A model generated the notes under the pieces. It did no database searches, was not told the origin of the DNA, and saw only the letters and a list, made by a program, of their open reading frames with translations. The position numbers and the translations under genes were made by a program. A stretch of 64,000 nucleotides of DNA from JAMZMI01 sp039944535. Its GTDB lineage: Bacteria > Bacteroidota > Bacteroidia > Cytophagales > Cyclobacteriaceae. This document shows, one piece after another, positions 26,601 through 34,570 of the stretch. The stretch spans positions 1-64,000 of the forward strand of contig JBDUYP010000013.1 of assembly GCA_039944535.1 (NCBI GenBank), in the 5' to 3' direction. Every line of letters begins with the position of its first letter. Within the stretch, counting starts at the first letter, position 1.

Positions 26601-27602
26601 GAGGAAATATCATTTTCAGCGACTGCTGTCGGAGATGATGACATGACTTATCAGTGGTTGGTTTCCACAGATGATGGTCAAAACTTTAATGCTTTAAGTG
26701 GCTTTAGCGGTACGAATACATCATCCATTTCGTTGGAAAACGGCGTAAATAATACGGATATGGATGGCTGGTTATTCAAATGTAAGGTAAGTGCCAATTC
26801 ACCGTGTCAGGATTTATCCGCTGAAAGTTTTGAGGCCAAGCTAAGTGTTGAGGAGGTGACTATTGCGTCAATCTCCGGACCTGAATTTCAGCTTTGTGAG
26901 GGCGGTGCTGCAGGCTTTACTGTTTCGGCAACTGGGAACGACCTCACCTATCAATGGTACGAGAATAATGTGGCTATTACGGATGGGGGAATTTACTCAG
27001 GAGCTAATTCAGTTGAATTATTAGTGACAGGGGTCTCAGCTGACCAAAATGGCGCCAACTATCATTGTGTTGTCATGGGCAACTGCCCTGAAGTTACCTC
27101 ACAGAGCCGTTCGCTGAATGTTATAACTTTGGAAAAACCGATTATCACAGCAAACAATGCCAATTCATCAACACCTTTATTATCAGTAACAAACGTCTTT
27201 GGAGACACTTACGAGTGGTTTCTGGATGGAAACATCGTGGGTTCAAGTTCCAGTGAATTCTCTGCGTCAGAAGCGGGCTCATATACGGTAATTGTATATC
27301 AAAATGGATGCTCCAGCGAAGCGTCAGATCCGTATGAGCTAACGATATTGGGAATAGGCGATATTGACGCAGCACAGATGAATGTTTACCCAAATCCTTT
27401 AAAAGCGGATGTAAAAATATCGATGGGTCTTTCAAAGGAGTATACAATCCGGGTGAGTGGCCTTGATGGTAAAATCTTAATCTCACGTATTGTGAATTCT
27501 GAAAGTTTGACTTTGAATCTTTCAGAGTTAGCTAAAGGCATTTACATGCTAAGTGTTGATGATGGTTTTGAAACACATTTTGAGCGACTTATAAAAGACT
27601 GA
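23688..27602 (+). CDS. Large Ig-repeat T9SS cargo protein (type A CTD)
   Basis: 1304 residues. The signal peptide is 1-23 (ICLITSILTHAQ end). Residues ~24-370 repeat a W-[DTN]G-x-x-W motif (KWDGSAWSAVGSG, KWTGSAWEAV, SYDGTTWNKQ), probably a beta-propeller. A PKD-like domain follows at ~370-450. About eight Ig-like modules each carry a YQW core (YQWQMDD, YQWQYRF, YQWQVDK, YQWYENN, YEWFLDG) with paired cysteines. A type A T9SS sorting domain ends the protein (MNVYPNPLKADVKI ... KGIYMLSVDDG). It is exported by the type IX system and cleaved or attached at the cell surface. An adhesive or binding role is likely; no enzyme domain is visible. It has its own strong terminator. Confidence 0.88.
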   Translation: MKNISKILFAGICLITSILTHAQKWDDGFTTGSGIALRDMIEINGDFYVAGRYSSSMQTCIAKWDGSAWSAVGSGFVESTDTQYGIYALAELNGDLYAGGFFTIDIGGTNYHGLAKWTGSAWEAVPDFPNTTIQNRVYDLEVFNGNVMIGGKFSGLFGGANTIENIIGYNGTNWVPFDQGVWQGEVLAMAVHDGEFYAGGKFTQDRATNAFVDNFVKWDGTNSVWVNIGAFATLYTNSGYIDKIKSYGSHLYVYSIRDDIFNSFPQLLRWDLAVEITNINTVSVTPEYSRVAQVYDMIVYDGNLVVSGNYLDSQVFGNSSPIQIESYDGTTWNKQLPAGASAQVLGIFDGKLTNGSKVLNDPSATIVVDKSVLCEGESVTYSFDEVSSNTITSVNWTFEGGDPATSTDLAPVVTYSTGGTFGATIEVTSTDGTNTIFKNNMVEVNNDLAITTQPAAVAICDDENATFMVIASGSGVPITYQWQMDDGTGYTDLGDGAIDGGSSVSGSTTATLNVNRNDLSQNSLNGNKFRCVLSKCSDVTSDEAILTVIKAPVIVEAPAHTGVCQTGDPSFSVLATSDGTLSYQWQYRFAGSNTFTNLTEAGVYSGVTSATLTLTGADNTLAELFESDNSDGITRADFQCVVTADGCSVNSGVALLYVYEPPTVNADPEDVTLCNSGSGVTTSFSVTASTNNLGLKYQWQVDKGAGFINIADDNSYTGSNTKKLDITGGSSTLDGYQYRCEVGGCASPVYSAAATLTIDDAPVITSQPTITSICDGSDTEFSMTATGKNLIYQWQERITNTFVDITNDNTYFVSDGTLQISGATTSMHNRAYRCTITSGTCSINSSQAMLRVYSPPSFSGTLQDRTTCDGGDAVTFGKSAQNFNGAVHTYQWQEAFAGSDIFADISDDTKFSGINGTSLSVLTPTLSMSGNRYRLKVDGCVTDVVSDDALLTVKRQPVVTVSPDPVTVCFGEEISFSATAVGDDDMTYQWLVSTDDGQNFNALSGFSGTNTSSISLENGVNNTDMDGWLFKCKVSANSPCQDLSAESFEAKLSVEEVTIASISGPEFQLCEGGAAGFTVSATGNDLTYQWYENNVAITDGGIYSGANSVELLVTGVSADQNGANYHCVVMGNCPEVTSQSRSLNVITLEKPIITANNANSSTPLLSVTNVFGDTYEWFLDGNIVGSSSSEFSASEAGSYTVIVYQNGCSSEASDPYELTILGIGDIDAAQMNVYPNPLKADVKISMGLSKEYTIRVSGLDGKILISRIVNSESLTLNLSELAKGIYMLSVDDGFETHFERLIKD

Positions 27603-27622
27603 TTAGAACTCAGGCTAAAGAT

Positions 27623-27653
27623 GGAAACCCTGTACAATACAGGGTTTCCTTTG
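27623..27653 (+). terminator. Intrinsic terminator
   Basis: Perfect 12-bp stem ggaaaccctgta / tacagggtttcc with a three-base loop, followed by a short T-rich run; 20 bases after the Ig-repeat gene. Confidence 0.8.
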
Positions 27654-27754
27654 GTTGGCATACGTTGGAAAGCCTGGACGGCCTTGAAGCCCATTAATCG
27701 TCAAACGGACTTCTTTAAAAACTTTGAGTACTTTGGTAAATTAGAAGAACGAAT

Positions 27755-28744
27755 TTGATTACCAACCAACACCTACCCATAACTCGAGATTTGTCGAGTG
27801 ACTATGCAATTAGACCGTTGCTATTTTTCAATGGTCATATGGAGACGATACTACCTTCTCTAATTTTTAAACCTGTGAGGATAGGTTACAATCGGGAGGT
27901 TTTAAACTTGATTGATGGTGATCGCCTGGCCCTTGATTGGGTGAAATCAGGTAATCGCCGACTGATAGTACTCACACATGGCATGGAAGGTAGTAGTGAG
28001 AGGTTTTACGTCAAACGTGCGGCTAACTATTTCGCGCAACGAGAATGGGATGTATTGGCTTGGAACGCTCGGGGTTGCGGAGGGCAAACCGGTATTGTTG
28101 TCAAGTTAAGACATCATGGAAATTATGAAGATTTGCAAAGTGTGATGAATCATGCACTTGAAAGGGAGTATGATGAAATAGTACTTATTGGTTTTTCAAT
28201 GGGAGGAAGTCAGACATTGTCGTACCTAAGTCTCAATGGATTGGATACCCGCGTTTTAGGGGGAATAGGCTTTTCTGTTACTTTCGACTTTGAAGATATG
28301 ATGACACAGCTCCAAAAACCACAAAATTTTCTTTATAGGAATATCTTTCTTTCCAAAATGAAAAAAAGGGTTGTTGAGTACGCTGCAATTGATGAACGAG
28401 TAGATAAATCAGCCCTGCCGATGATCAATACCTTTGAAGATTTTCATTTGAAGTATACTGTACAGTTAAATAGTTATTCGTCTTTGAAGGAGTTTTATAG
28501 AGAGGCCTCTCCCGTATTTCAAATTCCGAACCTGAAGCGTCCATTTCTTGCGGTAAATGCACTTAATGACCCTATTTTGGGAGATGAGAATTACCCTGTG
28601 GCAGTTAATAGTGATTTTTTCAAGATAGAAACACCAAAATACGGAGGTCATTTAGGGTTTACATTGCCAAACAAAGGTTATAGCTTCATGGAAACGCGAG
28701 CTGACCTTTTCATTTGCAATGACCTGAAAATGAAATCTTTTTAG
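27755..28744 (+). CDS. YheT-type alpha/beta hydrolase
   Basis: 329 residues from a TTG start; no in-frame ATG precedes the conserved N-terminal motif RPLLFFNGHMETILP. The oxyanion motif LTHGMEGSSE, the ARGCGG segment and the nucleophile elbow GFSMGG (Ser148) match the YheT/ABHD1-3 family of predicted esterases. The C-terminal His (GGHLGF) and an Asp in NDPI complete the triad. It is cytoplasmic. Its stop touches the ATG of the histidine kinase gene with no spacing, so the two are cotranscribed, though a functional link is only suggested by position. Confidence 0.88.
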   Translation: MITNQHLPITRDLSSDYAIRPLLFFNGHMETILPSLIFKPVRIGYNREVLNLIDGDRLALDWVKSGNRRLIVLTHGMEGSSERFYVKRAANYFAQREWDVLAWNARGCGGQTGIVVKLRHHGNYEDLQSVMNHALEREYDEIVLIGFSMGGSQTLSYLSLNGLDTRVLGGIGFSVTFDFEDMMTQLQKPQNFLYRNIFLSKMKKRVVEYAAIDERVDKSALPMINTFEDFHLKYTVQLNSYSSLKEFYREASPVFQIPNLKRPFLAVNALNDPILGDENYPVAVNSDFFKIETPKYGGHLGFTLPNKGYSFMETRADLFICNDLKMKSF

Positions 28745-30541
28745 ATGGCGTTGATGCTCATCATAGCCCTCCTTTTCACTCCTGAGGCTTCAGATACGGA
28801 GTGCAAGGTCGATATGTCATATTCAATCAGCCAGCAGGGAACCTGGGTGGAAATCACCGACTCCACCCGGGCACCCTATAAAACTGATTGTTGGGTGAAG
28901 GTTGAAATTGAGTGCGCTTCTAGTGGCAATTATGCCCTGCAGGGTGGCAATTGGTATATGAGAAATATGTCCTTTTATGATGATAATCGGAATTTGCTAG
29001 GAAAGGGAAACAACGTACATCTTAACCTTATTCAACCCAACAGCACGATTTTTATCTACTATCCATTTACGGACGAGAAAAGTACTTCTTTTGAAATAGC
29101 ATTGCATTCTGAAAAAGATTTTCTAGAAGATCGGTCACTGAAGAATTATTTTCAAATCCCATTTCTGGCGATCTATGCGCTGTTGGCTTTTGCTTCCATG
29201 TCCTTTTTCATTGGGTCCAGAGACCGTGTTTATCTGCATTTCTTTTTCTATCTCCTTTCAGCAGCCTATTTCTTTGCGTATCAGTATGGTTTGTTAGGAG
29301 CAATTTGGCCGGTTATAGATCAGATTTCTCCCACTTGGCTGTGGATATCGTCAGCATCATTGTCACTCTCATATGCTTATTTTGCACAATCATTTCTTTA
29401 TCTGCGTGAAAGAGATCTGTTTTGTTTTCGTCTGTTTTCTTTCGGACAATTGTACATCGCTTTTGTGGTATTGCTAGAGATAGTATCATATCTAGCTGGA
29501 TATGATCTTCAACATAACTTTTATTACAAAATCGTTAGCATTGGTATTCAATTGCCACTAATGAGCTGGATTTTTTACCGTGTGTACCAACTCAAAAACA
29601 GGCTGAGTAATATTTTCCTTATCGGAGCAGGGGTACTGATATTATCCACTTTGTCCGGGCAGATCTTGTCCACTATGAAATTGACATTTGAAACAAATTA
29701 TTTTATTCAAGCCGGCTTGATATTAGACATTCTGATTTTTTCGGTAGGCATGTCTGTGCGTATTGGGTTGGTCTATAAAGGTCGCGAGAAGGCGCAAAGC
29801 AGGTTGATTGGTCAGCTCAAAGTAAACGAGCAACTGCAGGATGAATACACGGCCCAGTTAGAAGTCAAAGTGAGTGAGCGAACGGCAGAAATTCAAATGA
29901 AAAGTCAAGAAAATGAACTTTTGCTTAAAGAAGTTCATCATCGAGTGAAAAATAACCTTCAAATGATTTCTAGCCTACTTAGTATGCAAGCCAGAAGAAC
30001 TTTGAGAAGTAAGGAAAGCGAAATTTTGTTATTCACCCAAAATAGGGTCAGGTCTATTGCATTGATACATGAGCACTTGTATCAACATGATGATTTCTCT
30101 CAAATACCTCTTGAGGGATACGTGTCAGACCTTATTACAATGCTCTTGAAGTCACTTTTTTCCGAAAGGACGATTTCGTTGAAGGAGGAAATTCAGACGA
30201 TGAAAGTGGATTTTGATACTGCGCTACATGTTGGACTCATTTTGAACGAATTGGTTACAAACTCGATCAAATATGCGTTTCCTACTTGCAAAAAACCTGA
30301 GTTGCTGGTGCAGGTGTTTGAAAATAATGGCAGCCTCAATCTCGTAGTTCAGGACAATGGAAAATCACCTGAATCCTTCGATCATGGGTTTGGATGGAAT
30401 CTTATTACTTCTATTCTTGAGGGAGTTCATGGTAGTTATTCTTATGAATTTAAGAATGGGTGTCATATTGTAATTAGTATTCGTGATTATGTAATCCGAT
30501 CGGTACCGTACGATGAAAATAGGGCCACATCTGGATTTTAA
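28745..30541 (+). CDS. 7TMR-DISM sensor kinase of the HisKA_2 type
   Basis: 598 residues. A signal peptide is followed by an extracellular DISM-like beta domain (~20-135), then seven transmembrane helices (~140-345) and a coiled coil. The kinase is of the HisKA_2/HWE type with phospho-accepting His in LLKEVHHRVKNNLQ (His398/399). The ATPase N-box is LVTNSIKYAFP; the G region is DNGKSPESFDHGFGWNLI. DISM receptors usually bind carbohydrates or other small ligands. It starts directly at the stop of the YheT gene and is followed 84 bases later by a LytTR response regulator, its probable partner. Confidence 0.88.
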   Translation: MALMLIIALLFTPEASDTECKVDMSYSISQQGTWVEITDSTRAPYKTDCWVKVEIECASSGNYALQGGNWYMRNMSFYDDNRNLLGKGNNVHLNLIQPNSTIFIYYPFTDEKSTSFEIALHSEKDFLEDRSLKNYFQIPFLAIYALLAFASMSFFIGSRDRVYLHFFFYLLSAAYFFAYQYGLLGAIWPVIDQISPTWLWISSASLSLSYAYFAQSFLYLRERDLFCFRLFSFGQLYIAFVVLLEIVSYLAGYDLQHNFYYKIVSIGIQLPLMSWIFYRVYQLKNRLSNIFLIGAGVLILSTLSGQILSTMKLTFETNYFIQAGLILDILIFSVGMSVRIGLVYKGREKAQSRLIGQLKVNEQLQDEYTAQLEVKVSERTAEIQMKSQENELLLKEVHHRVKNNLQMISSLLSMQARRTLRSKESEILLFTQNRVRSIALIHEHLYQHDDFSQIPLEGYVSDLITMLLKSLFSERTISLKEEIQTMKVDFDTALHVGLILNELVTNSIKYAFPTCKKPELLVQVFENNGSLNLVVQDNGKSPESFDHGFGWNLITSILEGVHGSYSYEFKNGCHIVISIRDYVIRSVPYDENRATSGF

Positions 30542-30625
30542 TATTGGCGGCTAGCCCAAATTAGAATTCGTAATATTCTTTCAGTTTGGTATATTGAAGC
30601 TTCTTTTACCAATCTGCTATTGGAA

Positions 30626-31339
30626 ATGAAATCTAAAATTAAGGTTATAGTGGTTGAAGACAACCCCATAACATCTATGGATTTAAACGAAATCCTGAAC
30701 TGTCACGGATTTGAAATTTTGGGTGCTTATGCCTCTGCTGAGGAGGCTGCCAGCGACTTGCTCTCTATTACCCCTGATGTTTTATTGGTGGATATCAAGC
30801 TCAAAGGAGACATGAGCGGCATAGATTTGGCTGAGCAGTTTGCCAGTCAGGTTCCTATTGTCTTCCTCACATCCAATTCGGATAAGGATACTGTAAGAGA
30901 AGCGTTGAAAACACTTCCAGCTTCGTTTCTTACCAAGCCTTTTGATCAAAAAGAGGTTCTAATCGCACTGGAACTTGCTTACAACAAATTTGTAGAAAAG
31001 AAGAATGCTAATCCAGCAATGGAGTTTCCTTTCGTTTTCCTAAAATCAGGACAGGTATTTGATAAAGTGGCTCATGAGGATATCACTCTTGTGAAAGCGG
31101 ATGGCAGTTATTCAAAGGTTTGCACACATGAGAAAGAGTATTTGGTCTCCGCTAATCTGAACCAAATTACTCAGAAACTGAATTCAGACACATTCATGCG
31201 AGTGCATAGATCCTACCTGATCAATATTCATAAGGTTGATAGCCTTGATCAGGATTATGTATTTATCGGGGGTGAACCCATCCCTGTTGGGCGCACATTT
31301 AAAACTAATATGAAAACCGTTTTAAAGAGATTTTCATGA
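30626..31339 (+). CDS. LytTR-type response regulator
   Basis: 237 residues from the ATG at 30626 (a TTG two codons upstream is the alternative). The receiver domain has acidic pocket VVEDNPI, phospho-acceptor Asp56 in LLVDIKLKGD, Thr in VFLTSNSD and Lys in FLTKPFD. The C-terminal LytTR DNA-binding domain spans ~135-237 (ILVKADGSYSKVCTHEKEYLV ... FMRVHRSYLINIHKVD); DITLVKADGSY and HRSYLIN are its hallmarks. LytTR regulators bind direct repeats. The kinase just upstream is HisKA_2 instead of the LytS type normally paired with LytTR. A single LytTR-like 9-mer (tcagtttgg, 30581-30589) lies in its 5' spacer. Confidence 0.92.
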   Translation: MKSKIKVIVVEDNPITSMDLNEILNCHGFEILGAYASAEEAASDLLSITPDVLLVDIKLKGDMSGIDLAEQFASQVPIVFLTSNSDKDTVREALKTLPASFLTKPFDQKEVLIALELAYNKFVEKKNANPAMEFPFVFLKSGQVFDKVAHEDITLVKADGSYSKVCTHEKEYLVSANLNQITQKLNSDTFMRVHRSYLINIHKVDSLDQDYVFIGGEPIPVGRTFKTNMKTVLKRFS

Positions 31340-31353
31340 AAATATTATTGACC

Positions 31354-32784
31354 TTAAACTAGTATTCTCCAAAATTGTGTGATTAAAAAGCAAACGACTA
31401 TACCCATTATTACCGGAAGGATTGTTGCCACGCTGGTCCACTTCCAGCTTTTTGTTTCTTTGTAGATGGTGTAGATCGTGGTGCTGCACGGGTTGTGTAG
31501 CAGACTGAACAACATTAAATTGATACCTGTCAATAAGGTCCAGCCTCCGGTTTTCAGGATGTTTTCCGTTTCCGATACAGAATCCAGTTCGAACATAACC
31601 CCATCTCCGGCACCAAAATCAGAGATCCCAAAGTGAGCTACTGTGAGCATCAACACTGTCGGTATCACGATCTCATTAGCTGGAATAGCTACTACATAAG
31701 CCAGCAGTATGACACCATTCAACCCGATCAAGATTCCAAATGGATCAAAAAAGTCTATTGCGTGAGAAGCCAGAGATACGTCGGCTATGTTGATATTTGA
31801 AATCAGCCAAATGACCGCTCCCGCAGGTGCGGCAAATACAATGGCCCTCCAAAGTACGATGATGGTTCGGTCTATCAGCGAGGTGTAGATCGTTTTCCAA
31901 AACCTTGGAGGCCGGTAAGGAGGCAACTCCAACGCGAAAGTGGATACTTCTCCTTTGAGCATGGTTCTGGAAAGCAGCCATGAGGTCAAAAACATGAAAG
32001 CAATGCCTACAAATGCGATTGAAATAACCGCTAGGGTAGAAACAGTGCCAGATAATGCGCTGGGAACCAGTGCGCCAATGAAAATGGTGGCGATCAGGAT
32101 TTGAGTTGGCCAGCGCCCATTGCACAACGAAAAATTGTTGGTGATGATCGCAATCAATCGCTCTCTTGGGCTATCAATTATTCTTGTAGCTACCACACCT
32201 GCTGCATTGCATCCCCAGCCCATACTCATCGTGAGCGCTTGCTTACCATGAGCTCCGGTTTTTTTAAACAGCCCATCCAGATTGAATGCAACACGGGGCA
32301 GATACCCAAAATCTTCCAATAACGTAAACAGCGGAAAGAAAATGGCCATAGGAGGGAGCATAACCGCAATTACCCATGCCACGGCCATATAGACACCATC
32401 CAGCAGGAATCCATCCAGCCACCACGGCAACCCAATCGACAATGATATTGATTTGAGAAAAGGATAAATCATTTCCAATAACAGCGTATTGAGCATGCTC
32501 GACGGATAGTTGGCTCCCTGGATAGTTAGCCATAAAATCACCGAGAGGATCAGGGCCATAATGGGGAAACCGAATTTCCGACTGGTCAGGATCGAGTCGA
32601 GCATCGTATCAAAATAGTAGCTCTTTTCCTCGTCACCTTTGGTTTCTACCCGGTTGGTTATAATCGCAGCATCAGAATAAATCGCCTCTGTGAGTTTGTC
32701 ATGGAAGTCGTCCCCAACTTTCCATCGCAATGAAGAGGCGAAATCAATGATTTCTTCAGTTTGATCTTGTTTGTCTTTGCTCAT
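31354..32784 (-). CDS. feoB: FeoB membrane (gate) half of a split ferrous-iron transporter
   Basis: 476 residues from the ATG at 32784, two bases after the stop of the GTPase gene; a TTG at 32790 overlapping that stop is the alternative. It holds the FeoB permease part: the first helix after FGFPIMALILSVIL, Gate domains (LEDFGYLPRVAFNLDGLF, GWGCNAAGVVATRII) and the Cys-bearing helix. About nine to ten transmembrane segments are seen. The last helices include the NPCSTTIYTIYKET motif. It transports Fe(II) across the inner membrane when the separate GTPase subunit binds. Last gene of the iron operon. Confidence 0.93.
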   Translation of the reverse strand: MSKDKQDQTEEIIDFASSLRWKVGDDFHDKLTEAIYSDAAIITNRVETKGDEEKSYYFDTMLDSILTSRKFGFPIMALILSVILWLTIQGANYPSSMLNTLLLEMIYPFLKSISLSIGLPWWLDGFLLDGVYMAVAWVIAVMLPPMAIFFPLFTLLEDFGYLPRVAFNLDGLFKKTGAHGKQALTMSMGWGCNAAGVVATRIIDSPRERLIAIITNNFSLCNGRWPTQILIATIFIGALVPSALSGTVSTLAVISIAFVGIAFMFLTSWLLSRTMLKGEVSTFALELPPYRPPRFWKTIYTSLIDRTIIVLWRAIVFAAPAGAVIWLISNINIADVSLASHAIDFFDPFGILIGLNGVILLAYVVAIPANEIVIPTVLMLTVAHFGISDFGAGDGVMFELDSVSETENILKTGGWTLLTGINLMLFSLLHNPCSTTIYTIYKETKSWKWTSVATILPVIMGIVVCFLITQFWRILV

Positions 32785-32786
32785 CG

Positions 32787-33563
32787 TCAAACGGTTAATT
32801 CTCCTTCTTTCAAAGCACGTATAATGCGTTGATCTCCATCCAGCAATCTCATTGCAACCCAGCGTGCGTTGGGTAGGTCAGGGTAGGCTGTAATCAGTTT
32901 TTTGCTAAGCTGTTCCACTGCATCATTTACTTTTAAACTAAGATTTTTGATTTTATGTGGCTTGCAAGTGATTTCTCCGGAAGCTACCTGAGCGATCGTT
33001 TGAGTGAGTTCGGGGATACCCTCACCGCTCCGTGCGCTGGTAGCCACCACGGGTATGCCCAGGTCTTTGGCTAGCGTTCTTTCATTTATTTGGATATCAT
33101 GCCTTCTGGCTTCATCCATGAGGTTTAGGCACAACACTGCTTTGTTGGTGATTTCCAAAACCTGAAGCACCAGATTCAGGTTTCTTTCCAGACGCGATGC
33201 ATCTGCCACGATCACAGTTACATCCGGTCGTCCAAAAAGGATAAAGTTTCTAGCGACTTCTTCATCATCTGAGGTTGATAGCAAAGAATAGGTGCCTGGC
33301 AGATCAATAATCTTGTAGTGTTTGTCATTGTAGGAAAAACCACCTTCAGCACGCGTTACGGTCTTTCCAGCCCAGTTGCCTGTGTGCTGTCGCAGACCCG
33401 TTAGCGCATTGAATACTGTGCTTTTCCCCGTATTCGGATTGCCCGCAAGGGCTATGATATAGTCAGCATTTTCAACATTTACGCCCAGTTTTTTTAATTG
33501 TGCGGCGTTATAAAAAGCGCACGATTCGCAAGCGTCTAGCTTATTTTCTGTTGTTTCCATCAT
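32787..33563 (-). CDS. feoB: FeoB GTPase half of a split ferrous-iron transporter
   Basis: 258 residues from the ATG at 33563, which overlaps the upstream stop (ATGA). The frame is open further upstream, but that part is out-of-frame shadow of the preceding gene. The G domain carries G1 GNPNTGKST, the switch QHTGNWAGKTVT, G3 DLPGTYSL, G4 NLMDE and G5 SARSG. A helical GDI-like domain follows (NDAVEQLSKKLITAYPDLPN). The N-terminus has a CESC pair (DACESCAFYN) that could bind metal. It ends before the first membrane helix, which is in the next gene, so the usual single FeoB chain is split in two. Confidence 0.93.
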   Translation of the reverse strand: MMETTENKLDACESCAFYNAAQLKKLGVNVENADYIIALAGNPNTGKSTVFNALTGLRQHTGNWAGKTVTRAEGGFSYNDKHYKIIDLPGTYSLLSTSDDEEVARNFILFGRPDVTVIVADASRLERNLNLVLQVLEITNKAVLCLNLMDEARRHDIQINERTLAKDLGIPVVATSARSGEGIPELTQTIAQVASGEITCKPHKIKNLSLKVNDAVEQLSKKLITAYPDLPNARWVAMRLLDGDQRIIRALKEGELTV

Positions 33564-34570
33564 GCATTTTTTTCGATTAGTATTAAATCCGCTTGGTCGT
33601 TTCTTAGAGCGATCAGCGTGTTCTTTATTTTGTAAGCTTTGGGCTCTTTCATGGGGCCGTCCATGCTGTTTTCTATAGTGGCACCTTTTATAAAGCCCAG
33701 ATCGAGCAGCCTTCGTCTGTTTGCTCCGCGGCATTCTCTCGATATCCCAAGTACTTTGGCTTTTTCACCCATTATGAGCGTGCTCAGCCTTACGGCCTCA
33801 GCCTCGTAAGTTTCTTCCTTCGTCAGCGACTTCACACTTATATTACTTGCAACAATGATCGAAAGCTCATAATTCTGCCCTTCGGATTTGAATTTCACCT
33901 GATTGTCGTCAGATGACTTCACTACCAGTTGCTGACCTATATGGAGCTTCTTAGCGATAATCTGTCTGTATATGACCTCCGGCTCGTCTTCTATATGCGA
34001 TATTCTGGCATAAACATCCGCTTCCAGCCCGGAGAGGGGAATTGAATTTGTTTCGATGATTTCACCCGATTTCATAGGGATAGGGTCACCGTGGGGATCA
34101 AACCGTGGACTGCCCAGCGACCGGTAGAGTTCTTCAGCTTCATCTGTTGTTAGATTATGCTCCATGTCCTCAGCTCGCTGATGCCATTCTGATTTATGTA
34201 TCCCTGTTTTTTCTGAGAGATACTTTTCCCATAGTCGGTGGACCCTGATAATTCTGAGTGCATAGTCTCTTCCTGACTCTGTCAAAAAAATGGCGTTATC
34301 GTTGACTTGAATCAAATTGAGTGAGGTCATATACTCGATAAGATCCACAAGTTTGGAATCGCTTATTTTGAGGGCGCCAGCCATGGCATTCAGTGTAGCC
34401 TTACGTTTACTGTATTCTACATGATACAACTGCTTTAGGATGTCTTCAACTTCTGTCTTTCGTTGATCAGGGTTACTCGTTTTTTTCCAAAACTTGCTTC
34501 GGACTATCAGTACCGCAATCAGTACTAAAAGAAAGAATGTTAGTAGCGCTATTAATGGGTTAGGACTCAT
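33560..34570 (-). CDS. Membrane-anchored DtxR-FeoA fusion regulator
   Basis: 336 residues. One N-terminal transmembrane helix (PLIALLTFFLLVLIAVLIV) is followed by a DtxR-like winged helix (~40-105). The DtxR metal/dimer domain keeps HRLWEKYLSEK, AEDMEH and FDPHGDPIP. An SH3-like FeoA domain (~165-245) is followed by a second FeoA domain (~262-335; GANRRRLLDLGF, GPMKEPKAYKI). FeoA supports FeoB transport and DtxR senses Fe/Mn, so the protein may couple metal sensing to the transporter at the membrane. It overlaps both neighbours by ATGA. Whether it still binds DNA while tethered is open. Confidence 0.85.
   Translation of the reverse strand: MSPNPLIALLTFFLLVLIAVLIVRSKFWKKTSNPDQRKTEVEDILKQLYHVEYSKRKATLNAMAGALKISDSKLVDLIEYMTSLNLIQVNDNAIFLTESGRDYALRIIRVHRLWEKYLSEKTGIHKSEWHQRAEDMEHNLTTDEAEELYRSLGSPRFDPHGDPIPMKSGEIIETNSIPLSGLEADVYARISHIEDEPEVIYRQIIAKKLHIGQQLVVKSSDDNQVKFKSEGQNYELSIIVASNISVKSLTKEETYEAEAVRLSTLIMGEKAKVLGISRECRGANRRRLLDLGFIKGATIENSMDGPMKEPKAYKIKNTLIALRNDQADLILIEKNA

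Noticed and set aside
30541..30625. LytTR operator pair before the second LytTR gene
   Set aside because: Only one 9-mer (30581-30589) fits; no second copy at 21 bp.
32780..32795. Frameshift sequencing error splitting FeoB
   Set aside because: The junction shows a normal stop and start with coupling, and both halves have plausible ends at a domain boundary; resequencing could still test it.
33564..33734. N-terminal extension of the FeoB GTPase half
   Set aside because: Basic, non-homologous stretch in another frame of the DtxR-FeoA gene; the ATGA-coupled start at 33563 is better.
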